From contig JAEZKE010000115.1 in the NCBI GenBank assembly GCA_023436175.1, forward strand, positions 1-33,012: a stretch of DNA of 33,012 bases, given 5' to 3'. Shown one piece after another: positions 8,658-16,528 of this stretch; positions within the stretch are counted from its first letter, which is position 1; each line of letters starts with the position of its first letter. The position numbers were made by a program, and so were the translations under genes. The DNA comes from Methanobacteriota archaeon (lineage in GTDB: Archaea; Methanobacteriota; Methanobacteria; Methanobacteriales; Methanobacteriaceae). The notes beneath the pieces are model-generated. The model did no database searches. It saw only the letters and a list, made by a program, of their open reading frames with translations, and was not told the DNA's origin.

Positions 8658-8958
8658 AGGAGGATTAGGTGCAGATATGGGTTCTATGTTAGAACGCAGA
8701 GAAAAAAAACAATCAAAAGGGTTAGAATCTACATCTGAAAAGGTTAATGTCTTACTAATTGAAGAACTCCATGATAAGGTTAAAGATCAGCCTAGAATCT
8801 CCTTTTGGGATTTAGAATCTAAAATTGTTTTGAATTATCTTAAAGAAACCAAACCCAAGTTTAGTATCAGTAAGGAAATTTCCAAGGTCTTGCAGGAGTA
8901 TCTGGAAAAAGAGTATCCTGAAATCTGGGCTGAAGTGAAAGAATTAAGAAGTAAATGA
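8650..8958 (+). CDS. Small partner of the ParA-type ATPase (SegB/ParB-like candidate)
   Basis: A 102-residue charged protein translated with the ATPase gene (8-base overlap). Its first residues, MNKGGLGADMGSMLE, resemble the Gly-Leu-Gly N-terminal tail by which ParB-type partners activate ParA. The middle (about 15-40) is Lys/Ser-rich and probably disordered. The C-terminal 60 residues (ISFWDLESKIVLNYLKE, then KFSISKEISKVLQEYLEKE) look like strand-helix-strand-helix, compatible with a ribbon-helix-helix or other small DNA-binding fold. An internal ATG at 8686 is preceded by AAAGGAGG, so a shorter form is possible, but the tail resemblance favours 8650. The family is not certain; partner role is inferred from overlap, size and tail. 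Confidence 0.75.
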   Translation: MNKGGLGADMGSMLERREKKQSKGLESTSEKVNVLLIEELHDKVKDQPRISFWDLESKIVLNYLKETKPKFSISKEISKVLQEYLEKEYPEIWAEVKELRSK

Positions 8959-9397
8959 ATAACTTCATTTAATTTTTTATTTTATTTTGAGCAAAGCGAA
9001 CGCACTTAATATCTTAAGAATTTAAAGAATAGTGCGGATCTACTATTAATCTCACTTTCTCACCCCATTAATGGTCTCGCTAAAAATTTCATTATTAGAA
9101 ACGTCAGAGATCCCATTTGATTTGATTTCATAAAGAAGACGCAATCAATAGAATTCATTTGTAGTTCCTTTTATTGAGCAGATAAAGTATAAATACAATG
9201 AAATCCATAAAGAGTCGGAAAAAAGAAGCCATTAAAAATCATGTTGTTTCAACTATTTTTTTCCTATTAAAAATGTGTATTAATACGAATACTTTAATTT
9301 TTACCTTTGAATATTAAATTGAAATTCTATATAATGAGTTATATAATTAGTGAGGTCTTAACATATCCTCCTATAAGTTAATGCAGGAATGATACAA
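8959..9397 (+). promoter_or_regulatory. Intergenic region and promoter of the SugE/Gdx gene
   Basis: The 3' part holds a tandem 12-bp direct repeat, TATATAATGAGT then TATATAATTAGT (9328-9351, 11 of 12 identical), which overlaps the likely TATA box. The predicted leader is under 40 bases, too short for a guanidine riboswitch. Positions 9339-9349 also resemble one arm of the dispersed palindromes (8 of 10). The 5' part (8990-9240) contains sequence loosely repeated at 9783-10065; no intact gene is seen. Confidence 0.4.
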
Positions 9398-9727
9398 ATG
9401 ACATTAAATCCTTGGATTTATTTAGTTCTAGCTGGAATGATGGAAATGGGGTGGGCAGTTGGGTTGAAATTTACAGAAGGTTTCACCCAGCTCATTCCAA
9501 GTATAATTACAGCAGGATTCATGATAGTAAGTTTATATTTGCTTTCTTTAGCTCTAAAATCAATACCAATTGGAACCGGATATGCGATTTGGACGGGAAT
9601 TGGAGCCATTGGTACAGCAATTATAGGAATGCTAATCTTAGGAGACTCAAAAGAGATAGGTAGAATTGCATGTATTTTCATTATAATAACAGGGATCGTA
9701 GGGCTTAAATTTTTTTCAAGTAATTAA
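9398..9727 (+). CDS. sugE: Small multidrug resistance exporter, SugE/Gdx type
   Basis: A four-helix membrane exporter of the SMR family, working as an antiparallel dimer that exchanges protons for a cation. The 109 residues contain the essential membrane glutamate in GMMEMGWAVGLK (E16), with the tryptophan and lysine context of SugE/Gdx rather than EmrE, and YAIWTGIGAIGTA in helix 3, another SugE mark. SugE/Gdx proteins export guanidinium and small quaternary ammonium ions. AGGA (9385-9388) is spaced nine bases from ATG 9398 but abuts an upstream in-frame ATG at 9389, so 9398 is preferred. It is a single-gene unit; single-gene SugE transporters are usually homodimers. The tandem repeat over its TATA box suggests local regulation. 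Confidence 0.9.
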   Translation: MTLNPWIYLVLAGMMEMGWAVGLKFTEGFTQLIPSIITAGFMIVSLYLLSLALKSIPIGTGYAIWTGIGAIGTAIIGMLILGDSKEIGRIACIFIIITGIVGLKFFSSN

Positions 9728-9782
9728 TATAGTATGATTGATGTACAAAAATATTAAATGAAACAATTTAATGTTTCCTTAA

Positions 9783-10065
9783 AAACCCGTTAATTGATTT
9801 CGTAAAAAAAAGAAGCCAAAAAAGAATTTAATTTGTGGTCACATAGTAAAACTCATTTGATAGATACCGTTTAATGAATTCACTTGTGGTACCGTGGTAG
9901 AACCACCGTCTTTTTGTCCAGGGTTGCAATATTTCTCAGGAGCTCTTTTAATAATCACATCTCATCTTTTTCTAAACACTAAACTCCCGTTAGGACATAC
10001 TCTTTAGGGCTAAATTCTAGATCCAGTTAATGGATTCTATAAAAGGCCGTTCATCTGTGTTAATT
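9783..10065. repeat. Degenerate repeat region downstream of the SugE/Gdx gene
   Basis: Several stretches share a loose pattern of GTTAATnGATTtC-TAAAAA followed by GAATTCA-TTGTGGT: 9786-9840, 9868-9892 and 10024-10060. A related stretch is 9113-9170 on the other side of the exporter gene. A hairpin ACCGTGGT/ACCACCGT (9891-9909, one mismatch) followed by five T could terminate rightward transcription. No intact gene is seen; the repeats may be relics of an inserted or duplicated segment. Confidence 0.3.
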
Positions 10066-10179
10066 GCACATATATACTTTTTCAGTTGTTTTACTTAATA
10101 TCCGGCTTCTTTCTGTATAAACTTAACATAACTGTTAAAGAATTTGTTAATTTCTAGAACGCCACACAAAAGAATATCA

Positions 10180-10226
10180 TTAGTAAGTTATCCACTGAAT
10201 AAGTTATACAGTTACTAACTGTATAA
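10180..10226. repeat. Two tandem 23-bp palindromes (24-bp period), one perfect
   Basis: Arms TTATACAGTTA (10204-10214) and TAACTGTATAA (10216-10226) form a perfect palindrome around one central base. A second, imperfect unit is centred at 10191 (arms match the consensus TTATnCAsTTA/TAAsTGnATAA at 8 of 10 positions each). Centres are 24 bp apart. The array lies between the SugE/Gdx gene and the end of the MarR gene. The same architecture recurs at 13933-14047, 16375-16429 and 23890-23960. Confidence 0.65.
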
Positions 10227-10289
10227 TTTACATATGGTTAGTAAAATATTAAGATACAAAACTAAAACCCTAAATAAAAATATATGATG

Positions 10290-10766
10290 TTAACGCTTTC
10301 CTTGCCTGAATTCATACATCAATTCCATGGATTCAACAGCCAAAACCTGTAACATTTCTTTTAATTTGTTTTTTTCATCAAGTGATAAAGATTGAACTCT
10401 TTCTTCCCATTTCTGGTCAACTTTTGCAATAGCATCCACAGCAGCCCTTCCTTTTTCTGTAACTGTAATTATCTTCCTTCTGCGGTTGTTTTCATCAACT
10501 CTACGCCGAACCATACCTGCATCTTCCAATTTTCTCAAGGCTCTGGCTATTGTACTTTCATTCATATGAAAATTATTTGCTAACTCTTCCTGAATTATGC
10601 CGTCTTCCCTGGCTAAACCCATTAAAAATTGAAACTGTCCTCCAATTCCTAACTTTTCTATTTCACCATATAAAAAAGCCATATGAGATCTGCTAATAGT
10701 GGTTATTAAAGATCCTAATGGCATGTCCAAAATTTCTTCCTTTGATAAACGTCCTCTTTCTTTCAT
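10290..10766 (-). CDS. MarR-family transcriptional regulator
   Basis: A 158-residue winged-helix dimer of the MarR family, usually a ligand-released repressor. The core helix-turn-helix is EELANNFHMNESTIARALRKLEDAGMV (about 80-106), followed by the wing VRRRVDENNRRRKIITVTEKG with its basic tip, and long flanking helices for dimerisation. A GGGAG ribosome binding site precedes ATG 10766. It follows the MATE exporter gene in the same direction with an 84-base gap, the usual arrangement for an exporter and its repressor. The dyads in the MATE promoter (12340-12412) are its likely operators; the ligand is unknown. Confidence 0.92.
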   Translation of the reverse strand: MKERGRLSKEEILDMPLGSLITTISRSHMAFLYGEIEKLGIGGQFQFLMGLAREDGIIQEELANNFHMNESTIARALRKLEDAGMVRRRVDENNRRRKIITVTEKGRAAVDAIAKVDQKWEERVQSLSLDEKNKLKEMLQVLAVESMELMYEFRQGKR

Positions 10767-10850
10767 TTTTCTCCCGATTTTTATATTTAAATAATCTTAT
10801 TTTTAATTTTAATGTTTTTTATGTATTTAAAAAAAGGAGAAGAAACTCAT

Positions 10851-12269
10851 TTAATTTATCCTTTCTCCCTTAAATTCTCTTACATTTATCTCCCCAAGTT
10901 CTTCCTTTTTTAACCCCCTTAAAAACAATCTAAAGTATAAATAACTTATAGCTGACCCTAAAATAACACCAATCACTATTCCCCAGTAAATTCCTGCAGC
11001 TCCCAAATGGAATACAATTCCCAGGATATATGCAGCGATTAGTGATAAGATTAAATCTCTTATAACAACTAAAAGCAGTGAAGTAGTTCCTTTACCTGCT
11101 GCCTGGAACACTGCTGTAGATGCAAGCCCAAATGGAATTGCTATAAAGAATACACAGAAAATTCTAAGGAATTCCGCTATCATTGGGGCCATATTTCCAC
11201 TATTTGCAGAATAAGCAAACAGCCATGCAATATTTGGGGCAAAAATATAGGTTATTACTGCTAAAACCAGAGATATAATCACTCCTAATTTTATTGCATA
11301 ATTACAGCTAATTAATAAATTTTTATAGTTCTTTGCGCCATAAGCGACTCCAGCAACGGTTAGTACGGCAGTTTCTATTCCAAGTGCAGGTATTATCCCA
11401 AGAGATACAATTCTCCATCCAGCAGTATAAACAGCCACAGCAGTTGTCCCTGCAGCAATAACCAGCATTGCATTGATAAATATGGTAAGCACAGACATTA
11501 CAAATTGTTCCACACTTGCAGGTAATGTTACTCCAAGTATATCCTTAATAATTGAAGGATCAAAATGGAAATCCTTAAATTTAAATGCCAGATAAGTATC
11601 TCTTTTAATTAGAATCCAGTAAAATATCGCAACAGCGGCTATAGATGATGATAGTACCGTAGCTACTGCCGCTCCGCTAATTCCCATGTTCAGTGTGTAA
11701 ATAAATATAGGGGCTATAACCATGTTTAGTATACTGCTTATTGCAATTGCATAGGTAGCCCTTTTCATGTCTCCTTCTGCACGCAAAATGCTGGATCCAA
11801 CCGAATTAAATAGTAATGCAAAGGATCCTGCAAATATAATTTGTCCATATTGTGTTGCAAGGGTTAATACACCCTCTGCACCCATTGTAAGCAGTATATC
11901 CTTTAAAAACAGAATTAAAACAAGTGGAAGTGCCACAGAAAGTATAATTGTTATTAAAATTGCGTGCATCCCTGCATTATCTGCTTTATCTTTATCTTTT
12001 GCCCCTATACATCGAGCTATAAGTGAAGTAGCACCTGCTCCTAAACCCTGTGCAAGTCCTACAATTACCATAAATATTGGCGAAATAAACCCTAAAGCAG
12101 CCAGTGCATCAGCACCAAGCCCTGCTACCCATATACTGTCAACTATTTGGTAACTGACTATAAGGATCATGATTAACATCATGGGAAAAGATAATTTTCT
12201 TATAGCTCTTTTAGGGTCTCCGGTTATTAGTTCAATCCTACTATTAGACTTTTTAGTTTCATTTGCCAT
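10851..12269 (-). CDS. MATE-family multidrug/cation exporter
   Basis: A 472-residue efflux protein with about 12 membrane helices in two homologous halves, each beginning with the family's typical segments (RKLSFPMMLIMILIVSYQIVDSIWVAGLG in the first; TLPASVEQFVMSVLTIFINAML in the second). MATE proteins expel organic cations or drugs using a sodium or proton gradient. GGAGGT lies seven bases before ATG 12269. The MarR gene follows. The promoter lies at about 12391-12398 on the minus strand, embedded in TTGC/GCAA dyads. Substrate cannot be predicted from sequence. Confidence 0.93.
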   Translation of the reverse strand: MANETKKSNSRIELITGDPKRAIRKLSFPMMLIMILIVSYQIVDSIWVAGLGADALAALGFISPIFMVIVGLAQGLGAGATSLIARCIGAKDKDKADNAGMHAILITIILSVALPLVLILFLKDILLTMGAEGVLTLATQYGQIIFAGSFALLFNSVGSSILRAEGDMKRATYAIAISSILNMVIAPIFIYTLNMGISGAAVATVLSSSIAAVAIFYWILIKRDTYLAFKFKDFHFDPSIIKDILGVTLPASVEQFVMSVLTIFINAMLVIAAGTTAVAVYTAGWRIVSLGIIPALGIETAVLTVAGVAYGAKNYKNLLISCNYAIKLGVIISLVLAVITYIFAPNIAWLFAYSANSGNMAPMIAEFLRIFCVFFIAIPFGLASTAVFQAAGKGTTSLLLVVIRDLILSLIAAYILGIVFHLGAAGIYWGIVIGVILGSAISYLYFRLFLRGLKKEELGEINVREFKGERIN

Positions 12270-12339
12270 TTTTTACCTCCAAAATCACAGATTTTCTTCA
12301 ACTTCGATACTTTATTAAAATCGTGAGTCCTGTTCTTGC

Positions 12340-12412
12340 ATGCAACAATAGTTGCATAAAGCAAGTGTTCTAGGATATAACTGCCATTACATATATACTT
12401 GCCTAATGCAAG
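12340..12412 (-). promoter_or_regulatory. MATE promoter with overlapping operator-like dyads
   Basis: On the minus strand TATATAT (12391-12398) is the TATA candidate, giving a start near 12366. Around it are ATGCAAC-AATA-GTTGCAT (12340-12357, 7-bp arms), TTGC-N5-GCAA (12352-12364), and CTTGC-N5-GCAAG (12398-12412). The first two overlap the predicted transcription start and the last overlaps the BRE side of the TATA box, which is how a repressor would be placed. The MarR protein encoded downstream is the obvious candidate. The following 12430-12670 holds no gene. Confidence 0.6.
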
Positions 12413-12677
12413 AATTATAGCGGACATATAAAAAGGTTAAATATTGCTAAAAAATCAGATATAAATGTATATTAAACCCAAAATTAAAATGTATGTAACC
12501 TAAATTATGTTTAAAGTCAAATAAAAATCATAATCATGTTATTTTATATTTTTATCTCTAAATAACCTTATAAATTTTAAAATAATGATAAATCCTCGAT
12601 GAAAGTATCAAACATGACTAGATGTCACTACCCTCAATAATACCCCCATTAAAAAATTAAAATAAAAAGAAATTAAT

Positions 12678-12836
12678 TTACTTTATGAGCCAGTTCATGT
12701 ACTTAAACAAGGTAAACGCTCTTTTAATCAGATTATTTAATATAATTATTCCAATTGCAATACGTCCAAAGATTCCAAACTTTGAAAGAAACCAGAAACT
12801 TATAAATTTCCATATTATGCTTACTAACCAGTTCAT
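12678..12836 (-). CDS. Small membrane protein (52 aa)
   Basis: A 52-residue protein, MNWLVSIIWKFISFWFLSKF onward, ending MNWLIK. It is strongly hydrophobic and aromatic with two basic patches, suggesting one or two membrane helices with K/R at the cytoplasmic side. GGAGG lies nine bases before ATG 12836; an earlier ATG at 12845 overlaps that site and is unlikely. Its similar start and end (MNWL in both) may be chance. It sits between the MATE promoter and the UbiA gene in the same direction as both. Function unknown; the ribosome binding site and composition make it a credible gene. Confidence 0.7.
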   Translation of the reverse strand: MNWLVSIIWKFISFWFLSKFGIFGRIAIGIIILNNLIKRAFTLFKYMNWLIK

Positions 12837-12915
12837 ATTAACCATCCTCCAATTTTTATTAAATTTTTGATTTATATTTTAAACATTTTTTTAATGAATA
12901 TGAAGTTTAGAAATG

Positions 12916-13842
12916 TCATGACAGAATTATAAATATAAAATAGCTGTTAATTAAAAGGCCAATTAAAAATATTGATTTAATATTAAGTGTAGCATATTTA
13001 GTGGCAGATTCCCTATCTGAGGGCATTTTTAACAGTCCCCACATTCCCAAACTTAAAGGAATCAGTGAAATAAAAGCAAGCATTTTGAAATTTAAAATTG
13101 AAGGATAAATCCCTGTAAATGATATAAAAATAAATAACAATGTCATCATGGCTGCAGAAATTGCTATAAGTTTAAAACCAAATTTACGACCATTAGCTAC
13201 GATTAAAGTTATTTTACCACCTAATTTATCCCCTTCCATATCTGGAATATTGGCGCTGTTAGTTAGAAAGAGTCTTGAAAAAGCAAGAGGTAGTGTGAAA
13301 ATTAACATAGGAACAGTTAATGCTCCCATCAAAGTAAAAAATCCTGCAGAAGGCAATAAAATTCCATAAAGTGCATTGGAAAACTCACCTAGCCTTTTAT
13401 AAGCTAGTTTTAACGGAGGAGCAGTATAAAACCATGCTAAAAAATTACCAAAAACTGCCAATAAGAAAAATTCAACAGGATATGAAAAAATAAACGTGAA
13501 AACTGCTGCAAGAACGACTGATGAAAAATTAAGCACAATAGCAAATCTTTTTGAAAATTGCTTTAATTCCGGATTTTCAGGTAGTATGCCACTACCTGCA
13601 GAAACAGTGCTTTTTCCAGAAAGTCTATCTGTTTTAAAATCATAATAATCATTACTATAATGAACAGCAAGATGACACAGTAATAAAATTGAATACCCCA
13701 TTATAAATTTATTTAAACTGAATTCAGCATTAAAAATAACAGCTAATAATGAACCCATAACAAAAAGCAAAAATCCATCAAATATGAACATCGGCCGTCC
13801 TAATTTAATGATTTTTATTAGAGTATCCCCATCAGTTTTCAT
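12916..13842 (-). CDS. UbiA-family prenyltransferase (MenA-like)
   Basis: An integral membrane prenyltransferase of about nine helices that attaches a polyprenyl chain to an acceptor. The two Asp-rich diphosphate/magnesium motifs are present: NDYYDFKTD (N64 to D72) and DMEGD (201-205). The LGRP start, the YSNDYYD context and the length (308) resemble 1,4-dihydroxy-2-naphthoate prenyltransferase (MenA) and its archaeal relatives more than geranylgeranylglyceryl phosphate transferases. Methanogens of this group lack menaquinone, so the acceptor is uncertain; an archaeal lipid or cofactor is possible. No ribosome binding site precedes ATG 13842 and a TATA-like ATTTATGT lies about 25-30 bases upstream, so the mRNA may be leaderless. 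A 24-bp-period palindrome array lies further upstream. Confidence 0.85.
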   Translation of the reverse strand: MKTDGDTLIKIIKLGRPMFIFDGFLLFVMGSLLAVIFNAEFSLNKFIMGYSILLLCHLAVHYSNDYYDFKTDRLSGKSTVSAGSGILPENPELKQFSKRFAIVLNFSSVVLAAVFTFIFSYPVEFFLLAVFGNFLAWFYTAPPLKLAYKRLGEFSNALYGILLPSAGFFTLMGALTVPMLIFTLPLAFSRLFLTNSANIPDMEGDKLGGKITLIVANGRKFGFKLIAISAAMMTLLFIFISFTGIYPSILNFKMLAFISLIPLSLGMWGLLKMPSDRESATKYATLNIKSIFLIGLLINSYFIFIILS

Positions 13843-13932
13843 ACTATTATTAAATAAATTATTACATAAATATTTTTAATCAATACCATGTTACAATCCA
13901 TAAAATCAAGGACAAAACTGAAGATAAAGATT

Positions 13933-14047
13933 AAAATGAATAACTTATTCAGTTATTAACTTTATAAATTATACAATTAGTAAGTGTCATCCCATTTTGA
14001 TTAGTTTATGCAATAATTGAAAAATTATTCACTTAGTAAGTTAGTAT
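13933..14047. repeat. Array of 23-bp palindrome-type sites
   Basis: Sites of the TTATnCAsTTA/TAAsTGnATAA family are centred at 13956 (left arm 10 of 10, right arm 9 of 10), 13980 (9 and 6) and 14036 (10 and 7), with a further half-site at 13933-13943 in the same 24-bp register. The stretch is intergenic, upstream of the UbiA gene and downstream of the ZIP gene. Nothing else is seen between 13843 and 14188. Confidence 0.6.
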
Positions 14048-14188
14048 GTAAATAAAGTTATAAACATAAAAATGTTAAAGATCATGTCCTCAAGATAGTT
14101 TTTAATTGATTTATCCATAAAAATTTTTTATAGTTAAAATAAAACCATTAACATACTAAACAGAAACTAATTTTTCATTATTATCTAA

Positions 14189-14923
14189 TTAAAATTTTAA
14201 ATAACTTGAAATAAATGCAAAAAGAGCAAAACCTCCAATAAGGGCTAATGCTGCTAATCGTGCCTCTCCATTTTTATGTGATTCGGGAATAATTTCTTCA
14301 GCGGTTACAGTTAATAAAATACCTGCCGTAAAAGCAAGGACACTGTATTCAACAATTGCTGGCTGCCCCTTAATAAGCCAATACCCTGCAGCCGCACCTA
14401 ACAGAACAGGCAAACTTGCAAAAATATTTAAAAGGACTCTTAAATTCAATTTAATGCCTCTTTCTTTAAATGCAGCAATAGTGGCAAAACCCTCAGGTAT
14501 ATCTGCAGAAACCACACCTACTGCAACTAAAAAACCAAGCTGCAAGTCTATTAAAGAACCAGCCCCTATTAATATGCCATCAGTAAATGAGTCTATTGCA
14601 ACACCAAAAAATATAGCCCAAGCAGTAGTTGAATGATTCAAACCACTCAACCTACTTTGTACAAAATTAATCAGCTGATCAATTGTAATAAATATAATAC
14701 CACCAGCAATGAACGCTAAAATGACTATCCAGGGCGTATTTGCTTTTAAAATCTGAGGCATCAATTCAATACTAATTACAGCAAGTATAATTCCTGCTGC
14801 TACGTGCAAAGATAGACTTAAATTTTTCACGTTTATTTTAAAAAATTCTGCAGCAATACCACCTGTAAAAGTTCCTAAAGCAGGCAATAATGAAAACAAC
14901 AGGATCAACAAGAATTCATTCAT
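14189..14923 (-). CDS. ZIP-family metal transporter homologue with atypical metal site
   Basis: A 244-residue protein of about eight membrane helices belonging to the ZIP family, which move divalent metals into the cytoplasm. Family marks include PALGTFTGG in helix 1, the helix 5 segment DIPEGFATIAAFKERG, and EEIIPESHK near the end. The usual HNxPEG metal ligands of helices 4 and 5 are replaced here: helix 4 reads DSFTDG and helix 5 reads ADIPEG, so the paired histidines are missing. It may carry another metal or solute. It follows the DedA gene by 33 bases and is probably co-transcribed with it. The ribosome binding site is weak (GATGTG). Confidence 0.8.
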   Translation of the reverse strand: MNEFLLILLFSLLPALGTFTGGIAAEFFKINVKNLSLSLHVAAGIILAVISIELMPQILKANTPWIVILAFIAGGIIFITIDQLINFVQSRLSGLNHSTTAWAIFFGVAIDSFTDGILIGAGSLIDLQLGFLVAVGVVSADIPEGFATIAAFKERGIKLNLRVLLNIFASLPVLLGAAAGYWLIKGQPAIVEYSVLAFTAGILLTVTAEEIIPESHKNGEARLAALALIGGFALFAFISSYLKF

Positions 14924-14956
14924 GTTTACACATCAAAATTATGTTAAATCAGTTAT

Positions 14957-15598
14957 TTAATTTTGACCTTTTCTATATTTTTTATAAACAATCAAGGCGA
15001 TTAAAGCTATTACTAACACAGCAACCACTATTTCTTCCGATAAACCAATTTCTGATTCTATAGTACCATATAAACTTCCAAATTGCCATGCCATAAATCC
15101 TAAAATAAATGATTTTACCAAAGTTCCAAGGAAAGTAATTGTAATATATTTTTTAAGATCATATTTGATAAAACCACAAAATGCACTAATAACAATGCTT
15201 GGAACTATGGGAAGAGCTCTCGCAGTAAAAATCGATAGTTCCATTAAATTATTTTGGGAATATTTTTCTTCTGTTTTTTCTATTTCTTCCCATGATAATC
15301 CAAGATATTTACCCCATCTGCCAACAAAAGATTTACCTGCATAATAAACAATTCCATAAATAAGTAAAGATCCAATGGTAACTCCCGCTGCTGCAGGTAA
15401 CGCTATATTAATTAAAAGCATTTCAAATGCTTGAAGTGATATCTGGGAATTTTTCATTATAAAAAAGCTTGATCCCATTATAACAGCTGTTGATGGTATG
15501 GGGGCAATAATTTCTTCAAGAATGCTCCCTAAAAAGATTCCCCATGAACCATAAGTGATTATAAATTTCTCTAAAAAGACTGTTAATTCTGCAAGCAT
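14957..15598 (-). CDS. DedA-family membrane protein
   Basis: A 213-residue member of the DedA (SNARE-associated/VTT) family, thought to flip polyprenyl phosphates or phospholipids and help keep membrane potential. It shows the acidic motif EEIIAPIPSTAVIMG (about 27-41), reentrant-loop sequences, and FTARALPIVPSIVISAFCG in the second half, where the first arginine of the usual FxRxxPxxR motif is present but the second is replaced (PSI). About four to five membrane helices and a basic C-terminus (YKKYRKGQN) are seen. GAGGTT precedes ATG 15598. It is the first gene of a pair with the ZIP gene. Confidence 0.88.
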   Translation of the reverse strand: MLAELTVFLEKFIITYGSWGIFLGSILEEIIAPIPSTAVIMGSSFFIMKNSQISLQAFEMLLINIALPAAAGVTIGSLLIYGIVYYAGKSFVGRWGKYLGLSWEEIEKTEEKYSQNNLMELSIFTARALPIVPSIVISAFCGFIKYDLKKYITITFLGTLVKSFILGFMAWQFGSLYGTIESEIGLSEEIVVAVLVIALIALIVYKKYRKGQN

Positions 15599-16109
15599 GA
15601 ACTATAACCTCTTTTAAACAACAATCCATACAATTATTGATTCGGTAAAAATTCTTTTTTATATAATCACAGCAATCTAAATAAAAATAGATTAATTTCA
15701 TTTTTTCACAGATATATTACTACTCCGTTAATTATTATATGTTTTTACCAATACAAATATTTTTTCAAGTGAAAATAGTAAAAACTTAAGATCCATAACT
15801 TAAATACATTTTTAAAGATATGGTAGCTGTTTTTAAAGATTGTTGAAAAATTTTTAAAATTTAAATTAATTCAATATTCAATCCATCAGATTAAATAATG
15901 AATATTAAACCATTTGTAGCACGTACCTGTAAAAATAAAAAAAAATACAGTGATCTTAAAATATAATTAATCTTTTAAAAGCTATTTTGGAATAAGTTAA
16001 AATTGGCACTATAACAGGTTAATAGATTATTTTTTTTACATGGTTTTATTTGAAGATATCTCCACAACAAATATATGGTTTAAATGAATAATTCTATTAA
16101 TGTGATACC
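15599..16109. other. Divergent intergenic region
   Basis: AT-rich spacer between the leftward DedA gene and the rightward winged-helix gene. I see no gene, RNA-like GC-rich patch or convincing dyad here. Confidence 0.5.
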
Positions 16110-16289
16110 ATGGATAATAAAGAAAAAGTAATTAAAGCCTTCAAAGATTCTGAAGAACCTTTAAATGCCACTAAGGTCAGCCAGATCTCTGGTTTAGATA
16201 AAAAAGAAGTTGATAAAATAATGAAAGAACTTAAAAAAGATGAAACTATTTATTCTCCTAAAAGGTGTTACTGGACTTTAAAAGAATAA
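16110..16289 (+). CDS. Small winged-helix protein (59 aa)
   Basis: A 59-residue protein starting MDNKEKVIKAFKDSEEPLNA. The pattern helix, helix-turn-helix (PLNATKVSQISGLDKKEVDKIMKEL) and a closing hairpin (ETIYSPKRCYWTL) is a minimal winged-helix DNA-binding domain with no effector domain. ATG 16110 has only a weak ribosome binding site (GTGAT), but codon pattern and fold are convincing. A perfect hairpin follows its stop. Likely a small transcription factor or accessory DNA-binding protein; target unknown. A palindrome array begins about 85 bases downstream. Confidence 0.75.
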   Translation: MDNKEKVIKAFKDSEEPLNATKVSQISGLDKKEVDKIMKELKKDETIYSPKRCYWTLKE

Positions 16290-16301
16290 ATAATCCTTAT
16301 T

Positions 16302-16320
16302 TTCTATTTTAAAAATAGAA
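16302..16320 (+). terminator. Hairpin terminator after the winged-helix gene
   Basis: Nine-base arms TTCTATTTT and AAAATAGAA around a single base, starting 13 bases after the stop and followed by a T-rich stretch. Confidence 0.5.
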
Positions 16321-16374
16321 TTATATTTATTTAAATAATAGTTAAAAACTATTTTTTGCAAATAATTAAAAAAC

Positions 16375-16429
16375 TTATTCAGTTATTTACTTATTAAATG
16401 AGTAAGTTATGCAGTTATTAAGTATTTAA
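16375..16429. repeat. Two 23-bp palindrome-type sites
   Basis: Centres at 16386 (left arm TTATTCAGTTA 10 of 10, right 7 of 10) and 16418 (left arm TTATGCAGTTA 10 of 10, right 8 of 10). Spacing here is 32 bp rather than 24. Intergenic, just after the winged-helix gene and its terminator. Confidence 0.5.
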
Positions 16430-16528
16430 CTCAATTTAAAAGTGATTTTTTAACTATCATTTTACTCATCTAATTTTAATTCCGTGTAAATGGAAGACTC
16501 TAAATAAAATTATATACCTTTGCAGATT

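Noticed and set aside
10024..10075. TnpB-like zinc finger fragment (FICVNC) on the plus strand
   Set aside because: Only one short fragment with no second cysteine pair or RuvC-type sequence nearby; likely chance.
12227..12427. 66-residue minus-strand frame overlapping the MATE start
   Set aside because: It runs through the promoter dyads and ends inside the MATE gene in another frame; no ribosome binding site.
12685..12870. 61-residue open frame on the plus strand
   Set aside because: It is antisense to the 52-residue membrane protein gene, which has a strong ribosome binding site; this frame has none.
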